Assembly: GCA_020634215.1 (NCBI GenBank)
Contig: JACKCD010000007.1
Span: 73,035-137,034 of the forward strand
DNA from: Ardenticatenaceae bacterium
GTDB lineage: Bacteria > Chloroflexota > Anaerolineae > Promineifilales > Promineifilaceae
Length of the DNA stretch: 64,000 nucleotides
Direction of reading: 5' to 3'
Shown here: piece by piece, positions 26,558 to 34,160 of the stretch
Layout of the letters: each line of letters opens with the position of its first letter
Numbering within the stretch: position 1 is the stretch's first letter
Position numbers and translations under genes: made by a program
The notes under the pieces: generated by a model
The model's input: the letters and a program-made list of their open reading frames with translations, nothing else
The model's database searches: none
Told to the model about the DNA's origin: nothing

Positions 26558-27256
26558 TCACCACACCCCCGGCAGCAGCCGGTAGCGCACCCGCTGGGCA
26601 TATGCCGCATAACCCGGCAGCTCCGCCTGCAAAGTTTGGTCTTCCAACTGCGTGCGGATGACCAGGGCAATGGTCAGCAGGACGGCGGGGACAAACGCCC
26701 AGGCGGCATCCAGAAAAACGGGAGTAGCCAAATAGGTTAGGGCAGCACCGACATAGCCGGGGTGGCGCACCCAGCGATAGGGGCCTGTGGAAACCACGTG
26801 GTGGCCGCGTTCGGTTTGAATCCGCACCAGCCCAGAGAAAAAGCGATTTTCCAGCATGGCATAGGTGCCAAAAGCATAGCCAGCCACAATAAGCACCAAC
26901 GCCGTAACTTTGAACGGTAAGCCAAACCCCGCCGACCAGTTAAAGCGCATATCCAGCCCAGCTACCAGCAGCAGTACCGCCCCACCCAACGCCACAATCG
27001 GTGCCAAGACTCTGTCCCACTGCTTCGCATTTTCCTGCTCCAGCGAGTGGGCACGTTCGGCCAGCAGGTCGGGGTGACGCTGCGCTACTAACAGGCGGCT
27101 GACGACAAAGCCCAGCGCATAAACAATGCCAAATATCCATGCTTCCCACCAATCCCACCGCCAGGAAACCAGCAGCGGCAAGAAGGGAATGAGGATGACT
27201 ACAATCACGAGTTGGACAATGGTACGGGGAGAAAACAGTCTCTTTTGTTCATCCAT
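26558..27256 (-). CDS. Isoprenylcysteine carboxyl methyltransferase-like membrane protein
   Basis: 232 residues with about five membrane helices (12-32, 37-55, 84-106, 115-135, 175-205). The C-terminal signature G-P-Y-R-W-V-R-H-P-G-Y-V-G (about 156-168) is the SAM/substrate motif of ICMT, PEMT and NnrU-like methyltransferases, followed by E-D-Q-T-L near the end. It probably methylates a lipid or small isoprenoid-like substrate at the membrane. A GAGGTG site precedes the start by 5 nt. Stands alone. Confidence 0.86.
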   Translation of the reverse strand: MDEQKRLFSPRTIVQLVIVVILIPFLPLLVSWRWDWWEAWIFGIVYALGFVVSRLLVAQRHPDLLAERAHSLEQENAKQWDRVLAPIVALGGAVLLLVAGLDMRFNWSAGFGLPFKVTALVLIVAGYAFGTYAMLENRFFSGLVRIQTERGHHVVSTGPYRWVRHPGYVGAALTYLATPVFLDAAWAFVPAVLLTIALVIRTQLEDQTLQAELPGYAAYAQRVRYRLLPGVW

Positions 27257-27519
27257 TTATCACCTCGGCTCCCGCAAAATCAAGTCTACTCTAATTGCTA
27301 ACCTGTTTCTGAGATTGACGAAATTGTTTTAGAGACCGTCTTCAATTTTGAAAGACCCAAATCTCGTTCCTTATCAGAGTTAATCACTCGCACGACAACC
27401 AAAATTCTGGTTCATACGCCCAGCTTCTTTCTCGCCGAGTTCCTTACCCCCCAGCCTAGCAATTAGAGTAGGTTGTCTAATCTTCATGCCTAAATCAGGA
27501 AGAAGTTTTCCGATTAATG

Positions 27520-29169
27520 CTAAAGGATTTCCATAAAGTCTGACAGGCGGGTGATGGTGAAGATTTCGCGGTAATGGTCGCTGAGGCCAACGGCCGTTAA
27601 CGGCCGTTGTGCCTGCCGCGCCCGTGCCAACAACCCCACAATGAGGGCAATGCCGGTGCTGTTGATGTAATCTACGCCCTTAAAATCAAGCGTAACGGCC
27701 GTTGGCTGCTGCTGTTCGGCCTCACTATAAGCGGCGGTGAGGGCAGCATCGGCGGCGGCGTTGATTTCACCGTGCATGTGCAAAACGGCCGTTTCTTCCA
27801 AAGCCACCGCTATCTTAACCGGAATCGAGGCATCGTACTGGTTGCCATGTTCCATCGCGTTCATCGTCGCCTCAGCAACGGCCGTTTTCAGCTTCTCCAA
27901 CCGATTTGCAGGCAAACCGACATCTTGCACAATTTCAGCCACTCGCACCATCGCCAACCGCTCATTGCCCAAGGCAGACAGCACTTCAAACACAACGCCC
28001 TTGCTCAACTTTGCCGCTGGCTTGTGGCGCTGAAGCACCACAAGCGTCACATCATCCTCTTGCTCCCAGCTCGGCCCCGTAAAACCAGCCAGTTGATCTA
28101 GCAAAAAATCATTGAGCGTGGCCCCATCGTCGTGCATTCCCAACATCGTCTGTAGACGTGGAAAGCCGAACATCTCACCGTGCGGATCGTGTGCTTCAAC
28201 CAAGCCATCGCTATACATCAGCACATAGTCGCCCCCATCAAGCGTCGTCTCTTTCGCTTCGTACCGCATTCCAGGCATCAGTCCCAAAGGCATTCCCGTG
28301 GCGCGTAATTCCACCACACCAGCGGCTGTATACCGATAAGCCACATCATGCCCTGCATTGGCGTAGCAAAAATGACCCGTGGCGGGGTCTAGCACTGCAT
28401 AAAAACAGGTGACAAACATTCTCGGTGGAATCTCTGCCACCAAAACATCATTCGTCCACGCCAATACGGCTCCTGGGTCGGCTAACCGCTCGGCGGCGGC
28501 ACGAAGTAAGGTGCGCGTTGTTGCCATGACCAGCGCGGCCGGAACACCCTTATCAGTGACATCGGCCACAATCAGCCCGATTTTGCCATCTTCAAAATAG
28601 ATAAAGTCGTAAAAATCGCCGCCTACTTCCCGCGCAGGCTGATAATAGGCGGTTAGCTGATAGCCTTCGATCTTGGGCAACGCTTGCGGCAGCAACGTTT
28701 GCTGAATCAGCCGCGCTACTTTTAGCTCTTGTTCAATGCGCTGTCGTTCAGCAAATTCTAACTGCTGTTGACGTACCAACTGGGCAACACGTAAGGCGGG
28801 GGCAGCTTGGATGCCTAAATCAACGAGGAACTTGCGGTCATCACTTGAATATTCCTGATCGCTCATCCGCTGGCCCAGGCTAACAAGGCCAATCAGTTCG
28901 GACTGGCTTACCAAAGGGAGAATGAGTTGGATGCCCGCTTCGCGCAATTGGTGCAGGGCAGGCGATATAAGATTGAGCCGTTCTACTTCAATCACGCCGC
29001 GATTATTTTGGGCAAAGGCAATCAACGGATCGTTTGGGGCAATCTCTAAATCAATGTTTATGATTTGAGCTGTCGCCTCTGATTGGGATTCGACGTTTGG
29101 CAAAACGGCCGTTTTCTCATCCTTTCGCCCAATTAAATTGCGCCACAACCGTTGAAATGTTGTCAACAT
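27520..29169 (-). CDS. Partner-switching fusion: GAF, SpoIIE phosphatase, HATPase and STAS domains
   Basis: 549 residues. An N-terminal GAF-like domain (about 30-130) is followed by a linker helix and a PP2C/SpoIIE phosphatase (about 150-350) with the V-G-G-D-F-Y-D-F metal motif and V-A-D-V-T-D-K-G. An anti-sigma-type HATPase (about 360-470) has the N box E-A-T-M-N-A-M-E-H-G-N. A STAS domain (about 470-549) carries the phosphorylatable Ser504 in Y-I-N-S-T-G. The three functions of an RsbU-RsbW-RsbV switch are thus in one chain. Two adjacent AACGGCCGTT copies lie within the STAS part. The gap 27257-27519 upstream of the next gene shows nothing recognisable. Confidence 0.92.
   Translation of the reverse strand: MLTTFQRLWRNLIGRKDEKTAVLPNVESQSEATAQIINIDLEIAPNDPLIAFAQNNRGVIEVERLNLISPALHQLREAGIQLILPLVSQSELIGLVSLGQRMSDQEYSSDDRKFLVDLGIQAAPALRVAQLVRQQQLEFAERQRIEQELKVARLIQQTLLPQALPKIEGYQLTAYYQPAREVGGDFYDFIYFEDGKIGLIVADVTDKGVPAALVMATTRTLLRAAAERLADPGAVLAWTNDVLVAEIPPRMFVTCFYAVLDPATGHFCYANAGHDVAYRYTAAGVVELRATGMPLGLMPGMRYEAKETTLDGGDYVLMYSDGLVEAHDPHGEMFGFPRLQTMLGMHDDGATLNDFLLDQLAGFTGPSWEQEDDVTLVVLQRHKPAAKLSKGVVFEVLSALGNERLAMVRVAEIVQDVGLPANRLEKLKTAVAEATMNAMEHGNQYDASIPVKIAVALEETAVLHMHGEINAAADAALTAAYSEAEQQQPTAVTLDFKGVDYINSTGIALIVGLLARARQAQRPLTAVGLSDHYREIFTITRLSDFMEIL
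27589..27608. repeat. Head-to-tail double AACGGCCGTT
   Basis: Two copies abut exactly (27589-27598 and 27599-27608) inside the STAS coding region, read as Q-R-P-L-T-A-V-G on the minus strand. Each copy uses a different codon phase. Confidence 0.95.
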
Positions 29170-29237
29170 GTCTCCATCATAACACGCTATCGTCTGCTAA
29201 ACGTTACGAAACAAGACCAGCAACCAGTTTTCAATAC

Positions 29238-30461
29238 TCAATTTTCTGTTGGTCTAATCCAAACGGCTATTATTTCTGGCTGCATCGTCTCTTGCATCAC
29301 GCGCACCAGTTCCGCTTGCAAAGCCTCTATATCCACCTCATCACGGGCGGTTTGGGCAAATTGGGCCAGCACCTGTTGGGCATCATACTTTTGGCGGTAG
29401 AAGCGGCGATCAACGGCCGTTTGCACCCGCCGCCTTAATGGATTGAAAATCGCCGCAATCAAGAGCGTGGAAAGCACAATGATAATCGGCGACTGTTCAC
29501 CCGTCGCCTGACCAACCAGGCTTTGCAGGAGGATGACGGTGCCAAAGTAGATGAGGGCAAGAACGGCCGTTACCACCCCATACTGCACCGTCCGCCGAAC
29601 AATCAGGTCAATATCCCACAGCCGATAGCGCATAATGGCCGCCGTCAGCGACAGCGGCACCAGAGCTGTCACCAGCGTCAGCGTCGTGGTTCGCAGCAGC
29701 GAAAAAAGCATCCCACGCCCATCCAGCCCATTCACCACCGGATTGGCATAGATCACATTCAGGCTCACCTGATAAATCAGATTGAGGATCATGGCCCACA
29801 GCACCCACTTTGTCTGCTGCCGCTGCACCGCCGTTGCCATCTGCCGGTAACGATAGACCTGCCCCACCACCCCCGCTGCAAACAGCAGCGAGATCATGGC
29901 AACGATGTGGGACGCAGGTGGGCGCGTCGGGTTGGGGTCAATAAAGGCGGCATAGATGAGCAGCACCGCCCCCACAATGCCGATCCAGCGAGTCCAGTGG
30001 GGGACAAAACGGCCGTTTGGGAACAGCACCACCAAAAACAGCAGCAGCCCATAGGCCAGCACCGACAACCCATACGCCAGCCGCTCCCCCAGTGCCCCCC
30101 ACTGCGCCAGCACATAGGGCAAATCATTGGCGGCAATGCCAAACAGCGCCAGCCCAATGGTAAACAGCAGCGCCATCGGGTCATCGCGGCGGCGCAGCAG
30201 CAGCAACAGCGCCAGGCCGAGGTATAAAACGGCCGTTATCACCACAAATCCCAGCCGCCACGCCACATACCCATTAGCCGACCACCCTAAACTCGTCAAT
30301 GCCGCCTGCGCCGCCGCCGTCGTCCAGCGCGCATTGGGCAAAATAGCCGGTGGCAACTGCCGCGCATACGCCGGAAATAGCGGCAGCGTCCCCACCAAAA
30401 ACAGCAGGCACGCCACCACAGTTCCAATGGCGATCCATCTCAGCCAGCGTTGTTCTAACAT
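29238..30461 (-). CDS. Polytopic membrane protein resembling the sensor part of histidine kinases
   Basis: 407 residues with about nine membrane helices over 1-330, a long loop rich in V-N-G-L-D-G-R-G, and a cytoplasmic tail. The segment R-Y-R-L-W-D-I-D-L-I-V-R-R-T-V-Q-Y-G (about 280-297) and the tail A-V-D-R-R-F-Y-R-Q-K-Y-D-A (about 353-365) match the membrane sensor half of many Chloroflexota histidine kinases. No kinase domain follows: the protein ends about 40 residues later. It may be a stand-alone sensor acting on the adjacent SpoIIE-type protein, whose gene lies 68 nt downstream. This is inference from position. Confidence 0.75.
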   Translation of the reverse strand: MLEQRWLRWIAIGTVVACLLFLVGTLPLFPAYARQLPPAILPNARWTTAAAQAALTSLGWSANGYVAWRLGFVVITAVLYLGLALLLLLRRRDDPMALLFTIGLALFGIAANDLPYVLAQWGALGERLAYGLSVLAYGLLLFLVVLFPNGRFVPHWTRWIGIVGAVLLIYAAFIDPNPTRPPASHIVAMISLLFAAGVVGQVYRYRQMATAVQRQQTKWVLWAMILNLIYQVSLNVIYANPVVNGLDGRGMLFSLLRTTTLTLVTALVPLSLTAAIMRYRLWDIDLIVRRTVQYGVVTAVLALIYFGTVILLQSLVGQATGEQSPIIIVLSTLLIAAIFNPLRRRVQTAVDRRFYRQKYDAQQVLAQFAQTARDEVDIEALQAELVRVMQETMQPEIIAVWIRPTEN

Positions 30462-30562
30462 AAAATAAGCCCAAACAAGTTTACAACCGCCTGTCTGAGC
30501 TTATTATAGACAGTTTTTAGTACCTTAACGACGAAAATCTTGTACGCTGAACAAGCAATAAA

Positions 30563-30622
30563 CCACAGATACACACAGATGGACACGGATTTTCTTATCT
30601 GTGTGTATCTGTGTCCATCTGT
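30563..30622. repeat. Inverted repeat, family G
   Basis: CCACAGATACACACAGATGG with GGACACGG faces its complement across a TTTTC loop. With family B copy 4 it fills most of the gap 30462-30732. Confidence 0.88.
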
Positions 30623-30663
30623 AGTTCGTTTCCTTTTTGGTTGCGGCCTGCTCGCATTAAAAG

Positions 30664-30727
30664 ATTAGATAGAGATTGGAGATTGGTGAAGGTTCTCAAT
30701 CTCCAATCTCTAATCGCCAATCTCCCT
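30664..30727. repeat. Inverted repeat, family B (copy 4)
   Basis: GATTAGATAGAGATTGGAGA and complement around GTGAAGGTTC, directly after the stop of the small secreted protein gene. Confidence 0.85.
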
Positions 30728-30732
30728 CGTCG

Positions 30733-31029
30733 TCAATGCAAGATAATAGGCAAATACAATTCAATCAGCTCCGCTACCCCCGCCACAACGCCACCGCCCC
30801 AAAAACCGCTGCCTAGCTCATAGTCGCCGCTGCTGTGCTGCCCAACGGCCGTTTGTCCCACCACCCCGTCCAGTTGGTAGCTGCCGGAAACGGCCGTTCC
30901 GCCCGCCCCCACCACTGTACCCACCAAATCATACGTCGCCCCCGGTTCCGCCGCCGTCGGCTGCCACGCCGCCAGCACCAGCACCAGTAAAAACAGTCCC
31001 ATCACGCTTGCTTTCAAATAACGTTTCAT
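30733..31029 (-). CDS. Small secreted protein with Gly-rich repeats
   Basis: 98 residues. A signal peptide (basic M-K-R-Y-L-K, hydrophobic 9-23, probable cleavage after A-A near 27) is followed by two copies of a S-G-x-Y-x-L/V-x-G-x-x-G-Q-type unit: S-G-S-Y-Q-L-D-G-V-V-G-Q and S-G-D-Y-E-L-G-S-G-F-W-G. The hydrophobic end (I-E-L-Y-L-P-I-I-L) may be a sorting or membrane tail. The same motif style is seen in outer-layer proteins of filamentous Chloroflexota, but no function is known. Confidence 0.75.
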   Translation of the reverse strand: MKRYLKASVMGLFLLVLVLAAWQPTAAEPGATYDLVGTVVGAGGTAVSGSYQLDGVVGQTAVGQHSSGDYELGSGFWGGGVVAGVAELIELYLPIILH

Positions 31030-31048
31030 GGAAAAACCATCCTGAAAA

Positions 31049-31112
31049 TAGGACGCAGATTTTCAGAATGAACCTGATAATCGGGGAAATCAGGGAAATC
31101 AGCGTCCTATTC
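31049..31112. repeat. Inverted repeat, family A (copy 5)
   Basis: ATAGGACGCAGATTTTCAG and GGGAAATCAGCGTCCTAT arms between two minus-strand genes for secreted proteins. Confidence 0.85.
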
Positions 31113-31126
31113 CACATCTATTTCTC

Positions 31127-32455
31127 TTACGGCGTGCCAATGACCACCGTGCCACTAATGCTTTCCAGCGTCATCGGGCGCGAAATAACCAATGTTTCGG
31201 GATAATTCCCGGCAAAGAACAGCACGCGACCCGAATGCGGGACGGCACTCGCGCCCTCCAAAGCCGTATTAAACGGATGCAGCACCCCGCCATTCTCCAA
31301 ACCATTGTTGGTGCGATCAACATACGTCCGCGACAAATCATAAATCTCCCAGCCCATATCCTTCAACATACCCAAGGCGATAACCCCCGGATGCTGAATC
31401 GCCACCCCATCCGACATGGTGGGGGTCATCAACCCATTGACGAGATCAGGATCCCCCACTTCTTCACGCAGATGGACATAGCTACTGCCCAGCACCCAAG
31501 TTGCTGGAGCCTCAAGCCGAGGCGCAGATCCCCCATTGGCCGCTTTGGCATTCTCACCGTCAAAAACCAATGCATCCCCTGTCAGCGCATTGCCCACCGT
31601 TGTGGTGTTGTTAGGCATCTTGAGCAGCTTTGTGCCAGCCGTTGTTGCCACAAACGTGTCATAAATCATGGGGGGAGAGTCATAACAACCAACGTTCATG
31701 GTGCCATTGCATTCCACAGGATTAACAGGGTCATTGGGGTCGTTAGGATCATCGGGATCAAAAACGCCATCATCCCAATCGGCCGTTCCTTCAAACCCCA
31801 ATCCATGCCCAATTTCGTGCATCGCCACCGTGACCAGGTCAATCTGGCCCTTGGGCACAACTCCATCTGTCTCCATATACCAATCGGTGCGGTTAGCGTT
31901 GATGCGGCACTGCATATCAGTGCTGGCTCCGTTGAAATCCTGGTTGGCAAGCTGATTTGCCAGTGGAAGCGGGTACCAGGTATCAGGCACAGGCGCGCCA
32001 GCAAAGTTGATGTAATGCCCCGAAGCCCCACAGCTTGCCAACAAGCCATCTCCGGTTGCCGGTAAAGTGGGAAGATTAGTCCAGCAGATATCAATGGTAA
32101 TGGGTATAGACCCGTTGAGCAAGGTTGACCAAATGGCGGCTGCCCGCCGAACGGCCGTTTGTGCCTTCGCTGGCATCGTTGTGATCGGAACCGTACAGCG
32201 TCCGGGTCCTGTCTGGTTAAAAAGCACCGTCATCGTTTGCGTTTCCGGTGCCAACTCGCTGCTTGATGGGGCTGCATCTGCATCATCACCATCCACAGAC
32301 ACCTTAACGGTATAATCATTTAGCTGCTCCCGTGCCACGGGCTCTTGTTCCACGTGCTCTCGTGCCACAGCTTGCCCCAAAACAGGTGATACGCCTGGCA
32401 CGAGCAGCAATCCGAGACAAATTAGCAGGACAAAGAGTAAATAATGTTTCATCAT
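31127..32455 (-). CDS. Secreted zinc metalloprotease-like protein (HEXXHxxGF)
   Basis: 442 residues with a signal peptide (about 1-27). The catalytic zinc motif is H-E-I-G-H-G-L-G-F in V-A-M-H-E-I-G-H-G-L-G-F (about 217-225), the metzincin-like core seen in secreted peptidases. A D/N/P-rich run (D-P-D-D-P-N-D-P-N-D-P, about 237-247) may bind calcium. The protein continues past the core with a region ending G-M-L-K-D-M-G-W-E-I-Y and a C-terminal beta-helix-like stretch (V-L-F-F-A-G-N-Y-P-E-T-L). Substrate unknown. Two Met codons in tandem are possible starts. Confidence 0.82.
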   Translation of the reverse strand: MMKHYLLFVLLICLGLLLVPGVSPVLGQAVAREHVEQEPVAREQLNDYTVKVSVDGDDADAAPSSSELAPETQTMTVLFNQTGPGRCTVPITTMPAKAQTAVRRAAAIWSTLLNGSIPITIDICWTNLPTLPATGDGLLASCGASGHYINFAGAPVPDTWYPLPLANQLANQDFNGASTDMQCRINANRTDWYMETDGVVPKGQIDLVTVAMHEIGHGLGFEGTADWDDGVFDPDDPNDPNDPVNPVECNGTMNVGCYDSPPMIYDTFVATTAGTKLLKMPNNTTTVGNALTGDALVFDGENAKAANGGSAPRLEAPATWVLGSSYVHLREEVGDPDLVNGLMTPTMSDGVAIQHPGVIALGMLKDMGWEIYDLSRTYVDRTNNGLENGGVLHPFNTALEGASAVPHSGRVLFFAGNYPETLVISRPMTLESISGTVVIGTP

Positions 32456-32466
32456 GACCTCGCTTT

Positions 32467-32499
32467 AGGTGATAGGCACCTTCGAGGTGCCTGTCACCT
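32467..32499 (-). terminator. Strong hairpin with TTCG loop
   Basis: Arms AGGTGATAGGCACCT and AGGTGCCTGTCACCT (one mismatch) face each other across a TCG-centred loop, between the 3' end of the GVYG-repeat gene and the start of the metalloprotease gene. No T-run follows, so it may be a processing or stability hairpin as well as a terminator. Confidence 0.6.
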
Positions 32500-32511
32500 T
32501 AGCCACTGTCC

Positions 32512-33935
32512 TTATTGCAAGTTGACCAGCACCAGCACCAAACCAGTGTCACTGTCCAATGCCGTCATCGCTTTGCCCAAGATGGCACCCTGCGCCAAAT
32601 CGAGGTCAGTCGCCTTCATCACATGCCCCGGTAGGTCGGAGGTCGTCAGCAGGTCGCCCGGCTCAATCGCCCCATTGCTGGCATCGGCCAGCACATAGAC
32701 CCGCCCGGCAATAGCAACCACCGCATCCCCTTCCAGTACCCCTTCCTGGTGCAGCGTCAGGCCTGGGTTGACCCCACCCGCGCCGCTGACCACACCCGCC
32801 ACCTTGCGGTCATAAGCACCGCTGCTGGGCATCAGGTGGCCGGGATTGTCAGGGTCAATCACCATGACGGTGCCGGGTTCGATAGTCTCATCCCCGCTGA
32901 CCGCAAACCGCTCCGCCAAATCAGACCCGCCCGTAATCTGCACCACCTTCGCTCGCAGCCGCCCATCAAAATCACCCGCTAGCCCGTTGGTGCTGCGGCC
33001 ATAAACCCCCGTCCAATTCTCGCTAATGCCAACAACGCCGGCATTATCAATCGCCGTGCCATATACCCCAAAGCCCTTGCCCTTGTTTTGCCCATACACA
33101 CCAGCCGAATACTGGGCAGAGCTAACCCCATAAACCCCACTGGCATCCTGGCTCACACCCCAGACACCCACCCAATTGGTACTTTGTCCATAAACACCCG
33201 TGTTTTTATTGCTTTGCCCCCAAACACCAACCCCACCCGACTCATGGGCAACACCTTTGACACCGATGCTGTCTGGCTGCACCGCCTGACCAACAACGCC
33301 GACACCACCAGCACTGCCCGCTCGCCCCCAAACGCCAGCCGCGCCCGCGCTGCCAGCAGCCATCGTTTGTCCATACACCCCAATCCAATTGTCGCTGCGG
33401 CCAAAGATCCCGGAGCCATTGATGCTGCTGCCGTAAACGCCATACCCATTTTCCATGTTTAGCCCAACTAGTCCCGCCTTGGCTTCGGTGTGGGAAATCC
33501 CAGTCAGCCCATTGCCAGCAAAGTTGCGAACGGTACTGCCGGGGCGCAAACCGAGGGCGTAGGGAACGGCCGTTAATTCCTCCCGCCCCAAACTAGTAAA
33601 ACCGCCGTCGCCGGGGCATTGAACGACCGTTTCCAACCACCGCGCATCCCCCCAAAAACGCATCGCCAAAACTGCTTCTCGACCGCAAAGTCCTTCTGTT
33701 ACGGGCCACATTGTTCAGCGCTGTCCTTGTCCCTTTCAGTACCGCCGCTGGCCGCGTCCCATTGTGCGTAAACCGCAAGCCAGCTTCCATTCAACGGTGC
33801 CCTGCCGCCGCAGCCGCCCTGATAGCTAAAACTGCCAGAAACGGCTGTTTCAATTCTGCCCGGCCTCCCGCCAAAGCCGAAGAATTCACTCAACATCAGC
33901 CCTGCCAATACCAGACCACAGATGACCGCAAAAAT
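32512..33935 (-). pseudogene. GVYG-repeat secreted protein, 5' part broken by frameshifts
   Basis: The intact part (32512-33711, 399 residues) has about fourteen G-V-Y/W-G units (about 95-270) and a C-terminal domain with G-S-D-L-A-E-R-F and A-G-R-V-Y-V-L-A-D. The upstream 220 nt clearly continue the gene but in other frames. G-S-F-S-Y-Q-G and W-D-A-A-S-G-G-T lie in one frame, L-N-N-V in a second, P-V-T-E-G-L in the first again, and S-F-G-D-A-F in the second. A hydrophobic signal-like segment (V-I-C-G-L-V-L-A-G-L) lies at about 33895-33926. At least three indels are needed. Either a decaying gene or poor consensus sequence. Confidence 0.75.
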
Positions 33936-34035
33936 TCACGTTATTCGTACAGTTCGCATCATCATTACAACAATTCGTTACAAAATTAAGATTTCACCGT
34001 TCAGCGCACTTAGATCGCGGAAATACTTTCATTTT

Positions 34036-34068
34036 CCTCTGCGCCTTTCGCGCCCTCTGCGGTTTAAA
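34036..34068. repeat. Family E repeat, single arm
   Basis: TCTGCGCCTTTCGCGCCCTC with CTGCGGTTT matches the right arm of family E; the left arm is missing. It lies in the divergent promoter region 33936-34160. Confidence 0.7.
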
Positions 34069-34102
34069 GATGCCACACTCTACCCAGCCACCGTCTGCTA
34101 AA

Positions 34103-34124
34103 CGTTACGAAACCGTTACGAACC
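34103..34124 (+). promoter_or_regulatory. 11-bp direct repeats, SARP-type operator candidate
   Basis: CGTTACGAAAC followed by CGTTACGAACC: two heptamers CGTTACG at 11-bp spacing, ending just before the -35 position of the promoter at 34150. SARP/AfsR activators bind heptamer direct repeats with 4-bp spacers next to -35, and the gene downstream encodes such a protein. One unit (plus preceding bases, 22 nt identical) recurs at 29191-29212 upstream of the SpoIIE-fusion gene. Confidence 0.6.
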
Positions 34125-34149
34125 ATTTCCTCTGCGACAAAAACGGAGC

Positions 34150-34155
34150 TACAAT
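34150..34155 (+). promoter_or_regulatory. -10 box TACAAT of the BTAD gene
   Basis: TACAAT 25 nt after the SARP-type repeats, with a poor -35 (TTCCTC, 34127-34132, spacer 17). A weak -35 next to direct repeats fits an activator-dependent promoter. Confidence 0.5.
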
Positions 34156-34160
34156 TGCCG

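Noticed and set aside
33593..33908. Two small minus-strand open frames as separate small genes
   Set aside because: They are pieces of the frameshifted N terminus of the GVYG-repeat protein (S-F-S-Y-Q-G, D-A-A-S-G-G, L-N-N-V segments).
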